DNA of 33,217 nucleotides from 40CM-4-68-19 sp036513415 (GCA_036513415.1 DATBZA010000183.1:1-33217); one strand, 5' to 3'; positions 7,471 through 15,616 are shown, counted from the stretch's first letter. Notes: a model not told the origin generated them from the sequence alone. A program made the numbers and translations.

Positions 7471-9644
7471 GCGGCCCCCTTGCGGCGCGCAATCACGGAG
7501 CCCACCTCGGAGAGCAACCGGCCGGAGACGCAGTCCTTCTTGGTGAGGAACCCGTCTGCTCCCACGGCCAGGCCGCGTTGCCGATCGTTCTCCGAGTCGC
7601 GCGCGGAGACGAGCAGGATGGGCATGGAGTCCGTCTCCGCCCGCTGCCGCACTGCCGCCGTCAGCTCGTAGCCGTCCATCTCGTCCATGCCGATGTCGCA
7701 GACCATGACGTCGTAGGCGCTGTGCCGGAGCTGCTCGATCGCCTGGCGCGCGTTGGAGGCGGTGTGCACCAGGTAGCCGCCCGTCTCCAGGGCGGTGCGG
7801 TGCAGCGCGCGGGCGGTGAGGGAGTCGTCCACCACCAGCGCGCGGCGGGTGCTCGTCAGGCCCGTGTCAGCGCGCCGCTCGGCGCCGACGATGAAATCCG
7901 GGCGCAGGATGAGGACCAGCTCGCCGCGCGCGAGCGTGGCCGCTCCCTGGTAGGCGGCGAGCTCGCGGATCTCGACCGGCAAGGGCCGGATCACCAGCTC
8001 CCGGTCACCCAGCACTTCGTCGACGCTGAGCGCCATCGTGCGCCCTTGCGATTGCAGGATCAGCAGCGGTTGCCCCTCCGCGGGGACCTCGGGCTGGCGC
8101 AGGCCGACCAGGGCGCCGAGGTCCTGCACGGGGATCAGCTGCTCGCGATGTTCGATCTGCACCCGCGCGCGCCCCACCCGGAGGTCCTTGCTCCGCGCTC
8201 CGCGCGAGGACTCCACGGCCACCATCGGAAGCCCGAGCTGGTGCTCTCCGCAGCGGACCACCAGCACCGGGGAGCTGCCCAGGTCGGCGGGCAGCGTGAG
8301 GACGAACCGGGCGCTCTGACCCGCGACGCTCTGGACCTCCACCTGCCCCTGGAGCGCCTGGATCTGGTTGCGCACGACGTCCAGGCCCACGCCGCGCCCG
8401 GAGTACTCCGTCGCCTCGGCCTTGGTGGAGAAGCCGGGGCGGAAGATCAACTGATGGAGCTGCTGGGTGGACATGTTCGCCAGCTCTTCCGGGGGCACCA
8501 GCGCGCGGCGAAGGGCGGCCTCCCGGATCTGCTCCAGATCCAGCCCGGCTCCGTCGTCGCTCACCTCGATGAACAGCATGTTGCCCTGCTGCTCCACGCG
8601 GATGGCGAGCGCGCCCTCGGGGTGCTTGCCCCGGGCCTCGCGCACCTCGGGCAACTCCAGGCCGTGATCCACCGCGTTGCGGACCAGGTGGACCAGCGGG
8701 CCGCGCAATTGCTCGAGCACGCGCCGGTCCAGCGACACCTCCGCGCCGACCACGGCGAGCTTCGCCTGCTTGCCCGTCGCCTTGCAGATGTCGCGGACCG
8801 CCCGGCGCAGGGGCTCGATCACGGTGCGCATCGGCATGGTGGAGATGGACTTGAGGCCGTCTTCCATCGACGCGACGATGTCCGCGGCCTCCTCGCCGTC
8901 GGCGCCGAGGGCGCGGCGGATCCCCAGCAGCACCGACCGCGCCTCCGCGGTCTCCGCCTGGATCCCCAGCCGATCGAGCTGCTGCAGCGCCTTGTCGATG
9001 TCCCTGCGGCGCTCCTCGAGGCGGAGGCGCACTTCGCGCAGGCGCTCCACCTCGTGCAGCAACGCGATCACTTGCCGGGTGGTCACGCGCCAGCTGTCCG
9101 CTTGCGCATCCTCGGCGGGGGCCGGAACCGGGGCCGGAGTCGGCGCCACCGCGGGCTCCGGCTCCGGCGCGCGCGCGACGCTGGCGGCCAGCGTCTCCGC
9201 GGCAGTGGGTCCCTTTCCGTTCTTCTTCCTCCTGCTCTTCCCGGCCGCCGGCACGGGCGCGTCCGGTTTCACCGTCTCGAGCAGCGCCACGCTGGGGGCG
9301 AGGTCCGGCAACGGGCCCTTGGCTGCGGTCGCGCGCAAGTGCGCCATCCAGACATCGAGCGACTTGAGCACGGCGTCGGAGAGCCGGGCGGGAAGGGGTT
9401 TCGACGAGCCGCGCAAGGGGAGGACGACGTCTTCCATCCGGTGCGCGAAGTCCGCCAGCGCTTCCAGGCCGAGCGTCGCCGCACTGCCCTTCAGCGTGTG
9501 CAGCCCCCGCGCGAGCTCGTCGAAGGAGGCGCCCTGCGCCGGGGCCTTCTCCAGCTCCATCATGCTGCGGGCGACCCGCTCGTAGATCTCCTGCGCTTCG
9601 TCCACGAAGCCCGCCAGAAGTTGCTCGAGAAGCGGGTCCATCAT
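7467..9644 (-). CDS. cheA: Hybrid chemotaxis histidine kinase CheA with C-terminal receiver
   Basis: This 725-residue kinase is the core of the chemosensory array. The Hpt domain covers about 1-125, with phospho-acceptor H49 in ARGLHTLKGSA. An Ala/Pro-rich linker containing KSRRKKNGKG (about 126-180) follows. Next are the dimerisation segment and the ATPase (N-box around N323 in HLVRNAVDHG, DDGAG 363-367, GRGVGL 416-421). Then come a CheW-like domain (about 455-595) and a receiver domain (about 600-720, D650 in VMVCDIGM). I see no obvious P2 (CheY/CheB docking) domain, as in other CheA-REC hybrids such as WspE and FrzE. The start MMD overlaps the CheW stop; the second Met at 9641 is an equally possible start. 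Confidence 0.95.
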   Translation of the reverse strand: MMDPLLEQLLAGFVDEAQEIYERVARSMMELEKAPAQGASFDELARGLHTLKGSAATLGLEALADFAHRMEDVVLPLRGSSKPLPARLSDAVLKSLDVWMAHLRATAAKGPLPDLAPSVALLETVKPDAPVPAAGKSRRKKNGKGPTAAETLAASVARAPEPEPAVAPTPAPVPAPAEDAQADSWRVTTRQVIALLHEVERLREVRLRLEERRRDIDKALQQLDRLGIQAETAEARSVLLGIRRALGADGEEAADIVASMEDGLKSISTMPMRTVIEPLRRAVRDICKATGKQAKLAVVGAEVSLDRRVLEQLRGPLVHLVRNAVDHGLELPEVREARGKHPEGALAIRVEQQGNMLFIEVSDDGAGLDLEQIREAALRRALVPPEELANMSTQQLHQLIFRPGFSTKAEATEYSGRGVGLDVVRNQIQALQGQVEVQSVAGQSARFVLTLPADLGSSPVLVVRCGEHQLGLPMVAVESSRGARSKDLRVGRARVQIEHREQLIPVQDLGALVGLRQPEVPAEGQPLLILQSQGRTMALSVDEVLGDRELVIRPLPVEIRELAAYQGAATLARGELVLILRPDFIVGAERRADTGLTSTRRALVVDDSLTARALHRTALETGGYLVHTASNARQAIEQLRHSAYDVMVCDIGMDEMDGYELTAAVRQRAETDSMPILLVSARDSENDRQRGLAVGADGFLTKKDCVSGRLLSEVGSVIARRKGAA

Positions 9645-10177
9645 CGCTTCTCCTGCCCCTGGCGGCGGTCCATCAGGCGGAGAAGATCGAGCAGGCTGAC
9701 CTGGCGCGCGCCCGCGAGCGTGATCTCGCACGTCGCCCCGGTCGAGCGCGCGCGCGCCTCCGCGACCTGCGCGTGCGGCAGGCCGCTGGGCTTGGGGATC
9801 CGCTCGCAGTCCAACGCCACCAGCCGGCCGAAGCCCGGATCGACCACCAGCAGCACCGCCGGGTCCTCGCGCCAGCCGCGGCCCCCGAGCAGCGAGGCCA
9901 GCGAAAGGGCGGTGACGATCTGCCCCTGGAAGCGGAGGATGCCGATGACGTGGGGCGGCGAGAGCGGCACCGGCGTCACCATCTTCAGCGGCACAGCTGC
10001 GCGCAGCGTGTCGAGAGGGAGCGCGTAGGTCTCTTCGCCCACCGGGAACTCCGCCACCCAGAGGAGGTTCTCGTCCTCGGCCTCGGCAGGCTTCTCCCGG
10101 ATGCGCTGCGCGCGCCGCGCCAACAGCTCGTTCAGCTCCGGAGCGAATCCGCCGGGATCGCGCGGCTGGACCTTCAC
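9641..10177 (-). CDS. cheW: CheW-type coupling protein
   Basis: This 178-residue protein links receptor to kinase. After about 37 charged residues that are not conserved, a single CheW domain runs from LLWVAEFPVGEETYALPLD to the end. It includes the typical VIGILRFQGQIVTALSLASLLG and, near the C-terminus, QVSLLDLLRLM. The GTG start at 10177 overlaps the CheR stop (GTGA). It is one of two CheW domains in this operon outside CheA, the other being in the REC-CheW protein. Confidence 0.92.
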   Translation of the reverse strand: MKVQPRDPGGFAPELNELLARRAQRIREKPAEAEDENLLWVAEFPVGEETYALPLDTLRAAVPLKMVTPVPLSPPHVIGILRFQGQIVTALSLASLLGGRGWREDPAVLLVVDPGFGRLVALDCERIPKPSGLPHAQVAEARARSTGATCEITLAGARQVSLLDLLRLMDRRQGQEKR

Positions 10178-11346
10178 TCGAAGCCTCCGCGGCCGGAGCG
10201 GAGGAAGGTCTGCGCCGAGTCGCGGTAGAAGCTCACCGGCAAGGGCTCAGGCCCCGGGAGCAGTTCGTCCACGGCCAGCTTGTCGGTGCGCTTGAGCACC
10301 TCGCGCATCAGCGAGGTTGCGGCGCCCTTCTCGCCCATGCGCACGTGCAGGAGCGCGCGCTCGAGGATGCCGGGCACGTAGTCGGGGACCTGTCGGGCCA
10401 GATCGTTCAGCTCCTGCTCCGCCCGCTTCTTCTCGCCGCGCTCGATGTGCACCAAGGCGCGCAGGTGCAGCGCCACGGGTTCCGGGGGGCGGACACGCGG
10501 CACGAAGGGTGGAAGCGGATCCGGCGCCACACGGACGGCGGCGGTCCTCGGCGCCGGCCTGGCGTCCTCGAGCCGATAGATCTGCAGCTCGGCGGTTCCG
10601 GCGCGGACCACGCCCGAGGGCGGTTCGGAGATGTCCATCGAGCCGAAGAGCAGCGCGCCGCCGGGTGCCAGCGCGCGCGAGAGATGTCGGGCCACCGTGC
10701 GCACGGCTTCCGGCGAGAAGTACACCAGCACGTTGCGGCAGAGGATGAGATCGAACCGCCCCGGCGGTTCATCGAGCAGGTTGTGCTCCGCGAACCGGGT
10801 CACCGCGCGGACCGTGTCGTCGATGCGCACGCGGTCGCTTCCGGCGTCCTTGAAGATGGGGTGCAGCATCGGTCCGGACGGGCGGCGAGACCAGGCCCCG
10901 TACTCGCCCTTCCGCGCGGCAGCGAGATTGCGCTCGAGAAGGTCGGTGCCGAGCACCTCGACGGTGACGCTGCGGGGCCAGGGGAGCAGATCGAGGAGGC
11001 AGGCAGCGACGGAGTACGCCTCCTCGCCGGTTGCGCAGCCCGCGCTCCAGGCATGGATCGAAGCGCGGCCGGCCTCGAGCACCTCGGGCAAAAATCGAGT
11101 CGCCAGCCAGCGGAAGTGCTCCGGATGACGGAAGAAATAGGTCTCGCCCACCGAGACTGCCTGGCAAAGCGCGTGCACCACGGGAAGGTCGCGCCGGGCG
11201 GCACGCTGCAGGACCTCGTCGGGTGCGCCCAGTCCGGCCGCCGCGCGCCGGACGGCTTCGGGCAGGATGGCGTCGCGCGAGAAACCGGTCCACTCCGCCG
11301 CATAGGAGATCAGCTCGTCCAGGACGTGGTCGTCGTACCGCCTCAT
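10174..11346 (-). CDS. cheR: CheR-type receptor methyltransferase with C-terminal TPR region
   Basis: This 390-residue protein transfers methyl from S-adenosylmethionine to receptor glutamates. The N-terminal CheR helical part is followed by the GETYFFRHPEHF motif (67-78), the SAM-binding AWSAGCATGEEAYSVA (99-114) and CRNVLVYFSPEAV (203-215). Beyond about residue 255 a Pro-rich linker leads to two TPR-like repeats (about 290-360). CheR-TPR fusions are characteristic of Wsp- and Frz-like alternative systems, where the TPR region helps docking. That fits the missing pentapeptide on the receptor. The ATG at 11346 overlaps the upstream stop (ATGA). Confidence 0.95.
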   Translation of the reverse strand: MRRYDDHVLDELISYAAEWTGFSRDAILPEAVRRAAAGLGAPDEVLQRAARRDLPVVHALCQAVSVGETYFFRHPEHFRWLATRFLPEVLEAGRASIHAWSAGCATGEEAYSVAACLLDLLPWPRSVTVEVLGTDLLERNLAAARKGEYGAWSRRPSGPMLHPIFKDAGSDRVRIDDTVRAVTRFAEHNLLDEPPGRFDLILCRNVLVYFSPEAVRTVARHLSRALAPGGALLFGSMDISEPPSGVVRAGTAELQIYRLEDARPAPRTAAVRVAPDPLPPFVPRVRPPEPVALHLRALVHIERGEKKRAEQELNDLARQVPDYVPGILERALLHVRMGEKGAATSLMREVLKRTDKLAVDELLPGPEPLPVSFYRDSAQTFLRSGRGGFE

Positions 11347-12200
11347 CGCGCCGCCTCGGCGCGCAGGCCGGCGGCGAGCTTGCGCAGCAGCTCGCGGGAA
11401 AGGAGCGCGCGTGGGTCGATGAGCAGCAACGCCCCGCGCGCCGTCTTCGCCACGCCCAGCAGGGCATCCTGGAGCGCTCCGTGCTGCGAGCCGCCCAGGC
11501 GCTCGCGGGGGATGAAGTCGGCGGCGGCAAGCTCCTCGGGATCGCGGACCTCGTCCACGCACAGGGCCATCCGAGCGCCCTCGCGCTCCACCACCACCAG
11601 CTTGCGCTCGACGAGCGGCTGCGCGTGCTCCACGCCCAGCCGGCGCGCCAGATCGAGGACCGCCACCGGCTCGCCGTGCAGCTCGATCATCTCGGTCAGG
11701 TACGAGGGGCCCAACGCCAGCGGCTGGGTGGCCGTCTGATGCAAGACGTTTTGAACGCTGTCCAGGGGCAGCCCGAGCTCGATCTTTCCGACGGTGACGA
11801 AGAGGGCCGCGACGTTCCCTACGCGTGCCGCGGCCCTGGCGTCTTCGAGCACCCGCTCGACCAACGGCAACAGCTCCTGGGCCCGGATGGGCTTGGGCAA
11901 GTAGGCCTTGGCGCCGTTCCGGAGACAGGCTTCGGCGCGGAGCTTCTCGCTGGAGATGATGATCACGGGGATGCGCCGGTGGCTCGGATCGTCCTGCAGG
12001 TGCGCGAGCACCTCGTCGCCGTCCATCTCCGGCATCGAGAGATCGAGCAGGATGGCCGCGGGGTCGATCTGCTGCACTTTAGCCAGCGCTTCGCGGCCGT
12101 TCACCGCGGTGCTGATGGCGTAGTGCCCCGAGAGCGCCGCCTTCTGGAATGCGAGCACCGCTTCCGAGTCGTCGACGAGCAGGAGGTGTGGGAGGCTCAC
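11343..12200 (-). CDS. Response regulator receiver-CheW fusion (reversed CheV arrangement)
   Basis: This 285-residue protein is the first gene of the chemosensory operon. It has an N-terminal receiver domain (1-122; acidic DD at 10-11, phospho-acceptor D53 in AILLDLSMP, and a later K in YLPKP). A CheW-like domain follows (about 130-285, ALFVTVGKIELGLPLDSVQ and LTEMIELHGEPVAVLDLARR). CheV has the same two domains in the opposite order. By analogy it may act as a phosphorylation-controlled coupling protein or phosphate sink for the array. The GTG start at 12200 has no clear Shine-Dalgarno. No promoter was recognised in the 147 bp upstream (12201-12347). Confidence 0.9.
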   Translation of the reverse strand: MSLPHLLLVDDSEAVLAFQKAALSGHYAISTAVNGREALAKVQQIDPAAILLDLSMPEMDGDEVLAHLQDDPSHRRIPVIIISSEKLRAEACLRNGAKAYLPKPIRAQELLPLVERVLEDARAAARVGNVAALFVTVGKIELGLPLDSVQNVLHQTATQPLALGPSYLTEMIELHGEPVAVLDLARRLGVEHAQPLVERKLVVVEREGARMALCVDEVRDPEELAAADFIPRERLGGSQHGALQDALLGVAKTARGALLLIDPRALLSRELLRKLAAGLRAEAAR

Positions 12201-12347
12201 ACGCCCGACCCCGGGAAGCGGAGGACAGGGCTGTGGTGGGTGATCAACGCGGTGCGCGGCAACGTAAACCCCTCCCCAGCCGGTCGCAGGACGCGGTCAT
12301 TCTGCGCGACAAGGATGGGGTCCACAAACTTCCGGATCTGCTCAGAT

Positions 12348-13319
12348 CTACGGAATCAGGACGATTTTCCCTACAACCCAATCGCTTGCCAGATCCTCGT
12401 GCGCGCGGGCGGCCTCGGCCAGCGGATACCTCTTCGCCACCACCGGGCGAAGCTCGCCGCGCTCGAAGCGGGGAAGGGCCCGGGCGGAGAAGTCCGCCAC
12501 CAGCTTCGCCTTCTGCTCCGGGCTGCGGCTGCGGAGCGTGGAGCCGAGGACGGTGAGGCGCTGTCTCAACAGCGTGTTGAGGTCCAGCACTCCCTTGCCG
12601 CCCGAGAGGGTGGACATGCAGCAGAGCCGGCCGTGGAGGCCGAGCGCGCCGATGTTCGCCTCGAGATAGGCGGCGCCCACCAGGTCGAAGATGATGTCGG
12701 CGCCCCTGCCGCCGGACGCGGCCAGGACGGCTTCCGCCAGGCGCGTCGGGACTTCATGGCGCGCGAGCAGGTGCGTTGCTCCCAGCGCGCGGCAGGCCTC
12801 GTGCTTTGCCTGCGAGGCCGTGGCGAGGATCACGCTCGCCACCCCACGGCAGAGTTGAAGCGCGGCAGTGCCCACTCCGCTTCCCGCCGCATGGATCACC
12901 ACCACATGCCCGGGCTGGAGCGCGCCAAGCTTCATCAGATTGAGCCAGGAAGTCAGGAACGCCTCGGGAATGGCGGCGGCTTCCTCGAAGGAGAGGTTCT
13001 CCGGAATCGGCATCGCCTGGGCAGCCGGCACGCGGACCTTCTCCGCGTAGCCTCCCCCTGCCAGCAGCCCCATCACCCGGTCGCCGCGCTGGTACGGACC
13101 CGAGGCGAGCTCGACCTCTCCGGCCACCTCGAGACCGATGATCCCCGGCTCCCCCGGAGGTGGCGGGTACCGGCCGAGCCGCTGCACGAGGTCGGCCCGG
13201 TTCACGCCGGCCGCCCGCACGCGCACGATCAGGTCGCCTTCGCGTGGCTTGGGATCGGGAACCTCGCCGAGCTGGAGCACCTCGGGGCCGCCGGGCTGTT
13301 TGACGACGATGGCGCGCAT
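12348..13319 (-). CDS. NAD(P)H quinone oxidoreductase, PIG3 (zinc-free MDR) family
   Basis: This 323-residue protein of the medium-chain dehydrogenase/reductase superfamily would reduce quinones or similar carbonyl compounds with NAD(P)H. The PIG3-type hallmarks are clear: MRAIVVKQPGGPEVL at the N-terminus, then LGRYPPPPGEPGIIGLEVAG. The nucleotide-binding motif is VIHAAGSGVGTAALQL, and FDLVGAAYLEANI follows. Catalytic-zinc cysteines are absent, as expected for the quinone reductase branch. The ATG at 13319 matches the family N-terminus; a second ATG in frame at 13334 overlaps the -10 box. It is divergent from the BtuF-like gene. An inverted repeat GATCTG/CAGATC (12335-12348) lies at its stop. 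Confidence 0.92.
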   Translation of the reverse strand: MRAIVVKQPGGPEVLQLGEVPDPKPREGDLIVRVRAAGVNRADLVQRLGRYPPPPGEPGIIGLEVAGEVELASGPYQRGDRVMGLLAGGGYAEKVRVPAAQAMPIPENLSFEEAAAIPEAFLTSWLNLMKLGALQPGHVVVIHAAGSGVGTAALQLCRGVASVILATASQAKHEACRALGATHLLARHEVPTRLAEAVLAASGGRGADIIFDLVGAAYLEANIGALGLHGRLCCMSTLSGGKGVLDLNTLLRQRLTVLGSTLRSRSPEQKAKLVADFSARALPRFERGELRPVVAKRYPLAEAARAHEDLASDWVVGKIVLIP

Positions 13320-13328
13320 GCCGCTGTC

Positions 13329-13335
13329 TATCATA
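13329..13335. promoter_or_regulatory. Shared bidirectional -10 box between quinone reductase and BtuF-like genes
   Basis: The 8-bp palindrome TCATATGA (13331-13338) lies here. On the plus strand the region reads TATCAT (13329-13334), and on the minus strand TATGAT (13335-13330); each matches the -10 consensus at five of six positions. The minus-strand box is 10 nt before the reductase ATG. The plus-strand box abuts the ATG at 13335 and is 15 nt before the ATG at 13350. Confidence 0.5.
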
Positions 13336-13349
13336 TGAACCGTGCGCCC

Positions 13350-14204
13350 ATGCCTGTCCTGCGCATCGCCGACGATCGACAGCGCGAGCTGATCCTCCTG
13401 CGCCCGCCGCGGCGGATCGTCTCGCTGGTGCCGAGCGATACGCTCAACGTGGTCGCCTTGGGCGCCGGGGACCGGCTGGTCGGGCGGACCCGGTACTGCG
13501 ACGGTCCGGAGTCGGTCGCGGTGATCGGCGGGACCAAGGACGTCGAGGTCGAGGCCGTCGTCCGGCTGCTCCCCGATCTGATCCTCGGCAACCAGGAGGA
13601 GAACTCGCGGCCGCACCTGGAGGAGCTCGCCAGGCTCGGGCTGCCGCTCTTCGTCGCCTTTCCCAGGACCGTGGCCGAAGGGCTCTCGCACCTGGCGCGG
13701 CTGGGAAAGATCCTCGAGTCAGATGGGCGGGACCTCGTCCGCCGCGGGTACACGGCGCTCCGCGAGGCGGAGGCTGCGCTGAAACAGCAGCGGCCCCTGC
13801 GCGCGTTCGTGCCGATCTGGATGGATCCGCTGATGACCGTCAACGGTCAGACCTACATGAGCGACGCGCTTCGTCTCGGCGGCGGCGAGAACTTCTTCGC
13901 CGGCCGCCAGCGCATGTATCCCCTGGCCGCGGATCTCGGGCAGGCAGTGCCGCGGCCGGCGGGCACGCGCGATACCCGCTACCCGCGCATCGCGCTGGAG
14001 GAAGTGGTGCGGAGCGCGCCGGAGATCGTGCTGCTCCCCGACGAGCCGCACCCGTTTTCCGAGGCGGACGCCGAAGTGTTCCGCCGGGCGCTGCCGGCCG
14101 GCGTTCGCGTGGTCCGCTGCGGCGGCAGGGACTTCTCCTGGTACGGGGCCCAGAGCGTCGAGGGCGTCCCGCGGCTGCGGGCGCTGATCGACTCGTTGCG
14201 ATGA
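13350..14204 (+). CDS. BtuF-like helical-backbone metal/cobalamin-binding protein, no signal peptide
   Basis: This is about 284 residues of the periplasmic binding protein family that includes BtuF (vitamin B12) and siderophore-binding proteins. The fold pattern is visible: PRRIVSLVPSDTLNVVALGAGDRLVGRTRYC, then VRLLPDLILGNQEEN and a C-terminal half with SAPEIVLLPDEPHPF. Unlike transporter-linked members it has no signal peptide or lipobox and no permease or ATPase beside it, so its place and ligand are uncertain. The start at 13350 is preferred over 13335 because the likely -10 box directly abuts the earlier ATG. If that promoter is wrong, 13335 is possible (five more residues). Its stop overlaps the next start (ATGA). 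Confidence 0.82.
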   Translation: MPVLRIADDRQRELILLRPPRRIVSLVPSDTLNVVALGAGDRLVGRTRYCDGPESVAVIGGTKDVEVEAVVRLLPDLILGNQEENSRPHLEELARLGLPLFVAFPRTVAEGLSHLARLGKILESDGRDLVRRGYTALREAEAALKQQRPLRAFVPIWMDPLMTVNGQTYMSDALRLGGGENFFAGRQRMYPLAADLGQAVPRPAGTRDTRYPRIALEEVVRSAPEIVLLPDEPHPFSEADAEVFRRALPAGVRVVRCGGRDFSWYGAQSVEGVPRLRALIDSLR

Positions 14205-15589
14205 AGCGGGCCGTCCTGGTCATCGCGTTCCTGTCCGCGCCGGCCTTCGCCTACAACGAGGCGGTCCACGCGTTCATCACGCGCCGCGCGCTCCCGGACG
14301 ACACGCGGGTCGCGTCTCCGACCCAGGCGGACCTGGACGCGTTTCGCGGGCTGTTCTGGCGGACGGCCTCGGCGCACGCGGAGTTCGTCCACCGGTTCCC
14401 GACGCCGGATTCGTTCAGCGCCTGGGAGTTCAAGGAATTCCTCATGCTGGACCCCGCCGCCCGCGTGCATGGGTTCGACCATTCGCCGGACGATGCCGCC
14501 GCGACCCGCGGGGAGCTGTTGCAGCGGGCCAGCCGCTGGCCCGACGACGACGAGCGCAACCGGCGCAGGTATCTGCGCGACGCGCGCACGCACGAGGTGG
14601 CCCGGGACGCGGACGGCTCGCCGTTGCCCTACGATCCCGCCACGCTGGATTTCGGAAGCCTGAGCGGGACCACCAGCCAGGGACACGCGCACTATGGCCT
14701 GGTCGAGGGTCCGCTCAGCGACGACCCCGAAGTGCTGGAGAAGGAGCCGTGGCGTTTCGCCATTCCGCCCACCGCGCATGCAACGGGCGCCGAGCTGGTG
14801 CAGATCTATACCGACCTCGCCGCGCTGGCGGCTGCCAGCGGGTTGCCGTCCGCCGCGTGGCTGCAGGCGGCCTTCGCCGGAGCGGCGTTCCACCATCTGC
14901 AGGACGTCTGCAACCAGATCCACACCGTGCAGGTGGGCATCCACGAGTTCCTCCAGACCGCCTTCCTGCAATCGAAGCTGCGGGATCTGCGAACCCTGGG
15001 CGGGCTGTTCGGCGATCGTCGATCGCTCAGGCAGGTCGGGCTGCGCCTGATCGCGAACCACCACCTGCTGTCGGAGGATCTGTTCGCGAAGCACCTCGGG
15101 GAGGTGCAGCTCGACCTGGACGAGCCCGATCCCCAGATCGCGGCCGCGCCGGACCTGGCGCGCGCCATCATCGAGCGCTCCAGCCGCGAGGCCCCGGAGG
15201 TCTACCGCCTCGCCTGGCGGTTCTCGGCGAAGACGCTGCGGGATGGAGTCGCGGGACACGAGTACAACGGCGCCAAGGGAGACGATCCGGACGCGTACGT
15301 GGAGCATACGCCGGAGGCGCAGGAGGCGATCCGCCGGTTCTACGCGCTCGAAGCCCGCGGGCTGCGCCGCGCGGTCACTGCGCTGCGGGAGTGGCAGCGC
15401 CGGTTCCCGGGTCCGCCGCACGATCCGGTCCCGCAGCTGCTCGCGTACCACTCCCGGGCGGCGGAGCGCCGGGCGGCGTACAAGCCGGCGGCGGCGGAGC
15501 ACCCTGGCATCGCCTGGGGTTACCCGGCCGCGGCAGCGGGGCTGCTCGGCGCCTGCGTCCTGATCGTCCGGCGCGCGAGGAGGCGCTGA
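14201..15589 (+). CDS. Putative secreted zinc-dependent phospholipase C-like protein with C-terminal membrane anchor
   Basis: This 462-residue protein has a signal peptide (1-17, ending APAFA). It is rich in conserved-looking histidines: H23, H162/H164 in QGHAHYG, and the cluster H231-H232-x-x-D235, H241, H248-E249. The spacing H-x3-D-x5-H (231, 235, 241) equals that of zinc ligands in bacterial phospholipase C and P1-nuclease folds, so a trinuclear-zinc hydrolase is likely; the substrate is unknown. The C-terminus has a hydrophobic segment (about 438-456) ending RRARRR, the layout of a membrane anchor or sorting signal. It is translationally coupled to the BtuF-like gene (ATGA). The fold call rests on motif spacing alone. 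Confidence 0.6.
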   Translation: MKRAVLVIAFLSAPAFAYNEAVHAFITRRALPDDTRVASPTQADLDAFRGLFWRTASAHAEFVHRFPTPDSFSAWEFKEFLMLDPAARVHGFDHSPDDAAATRGELLQRASRWPDDDERNRRRYLRDARTHEVARDADGSPLPYDPATLDFGSLSGTTSQGHAHYGLVEGPLSDDPEVLEKEPWRFAIPPTAHATGAELVQIYTDLAALAAASGLPSAAWLQAAFAGAAFHHLQDVCNQIHTVQVGIHEFLQTAFLQSKLRDLRTLGGLFGDRRSLRQVGLRLIANHHLLSEDLFAKHLGEVQLDLDEPDPQIAAAPDLARAIIERSSREAPEVYRLAWRFSAKTLRDGVAGHEYNGAKGDDPDAYVEHTPEAQEAIRRFYALEARGLRRAVTALREWQRRFPGPPHDPVPQLLAYHSRAAERRAAYKPAAAEHPGIAWGYPAAAAGLLGACVLIVRRARRR

Positions 15590-15616
15590 GTCCCGGGGGC
15601 GGCAGCGCTCAGCGCC
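15582..15616. terminator. Perfect 9-bp inverted repeat between convergent phospholipase-like gene and ffh
   Basis: GGCGCTGAG (15582-15590) pairs with CTCAGCGCC (15608-15616) across a 17-nt loop. Each arm contains the TGA stop codon of one of the two convergent genes. A bidirectional transcription barrier is plausible; there is no clear T-tract except a weak T-rich stretch after it on the plus strand. Confidence 0.5.

Noticed and set aside
4772..10028. Long plus-strand frames (about 4772-6787 and 7578-10028) across the chemosensory genes
   Set aside because: They are antisense to intact MCP, CheB and CheA genes and show only low-complexity residues. The first also begins inside the 52-bp repeat.
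11031..13349. Long upstream extension of the BtuF-like frame (1057 residues)
   Set aside because: The extension is antisense to CheR, REC-CheW and the reductase and has no domain; only the part from 13335/13350 resembles a protein family.
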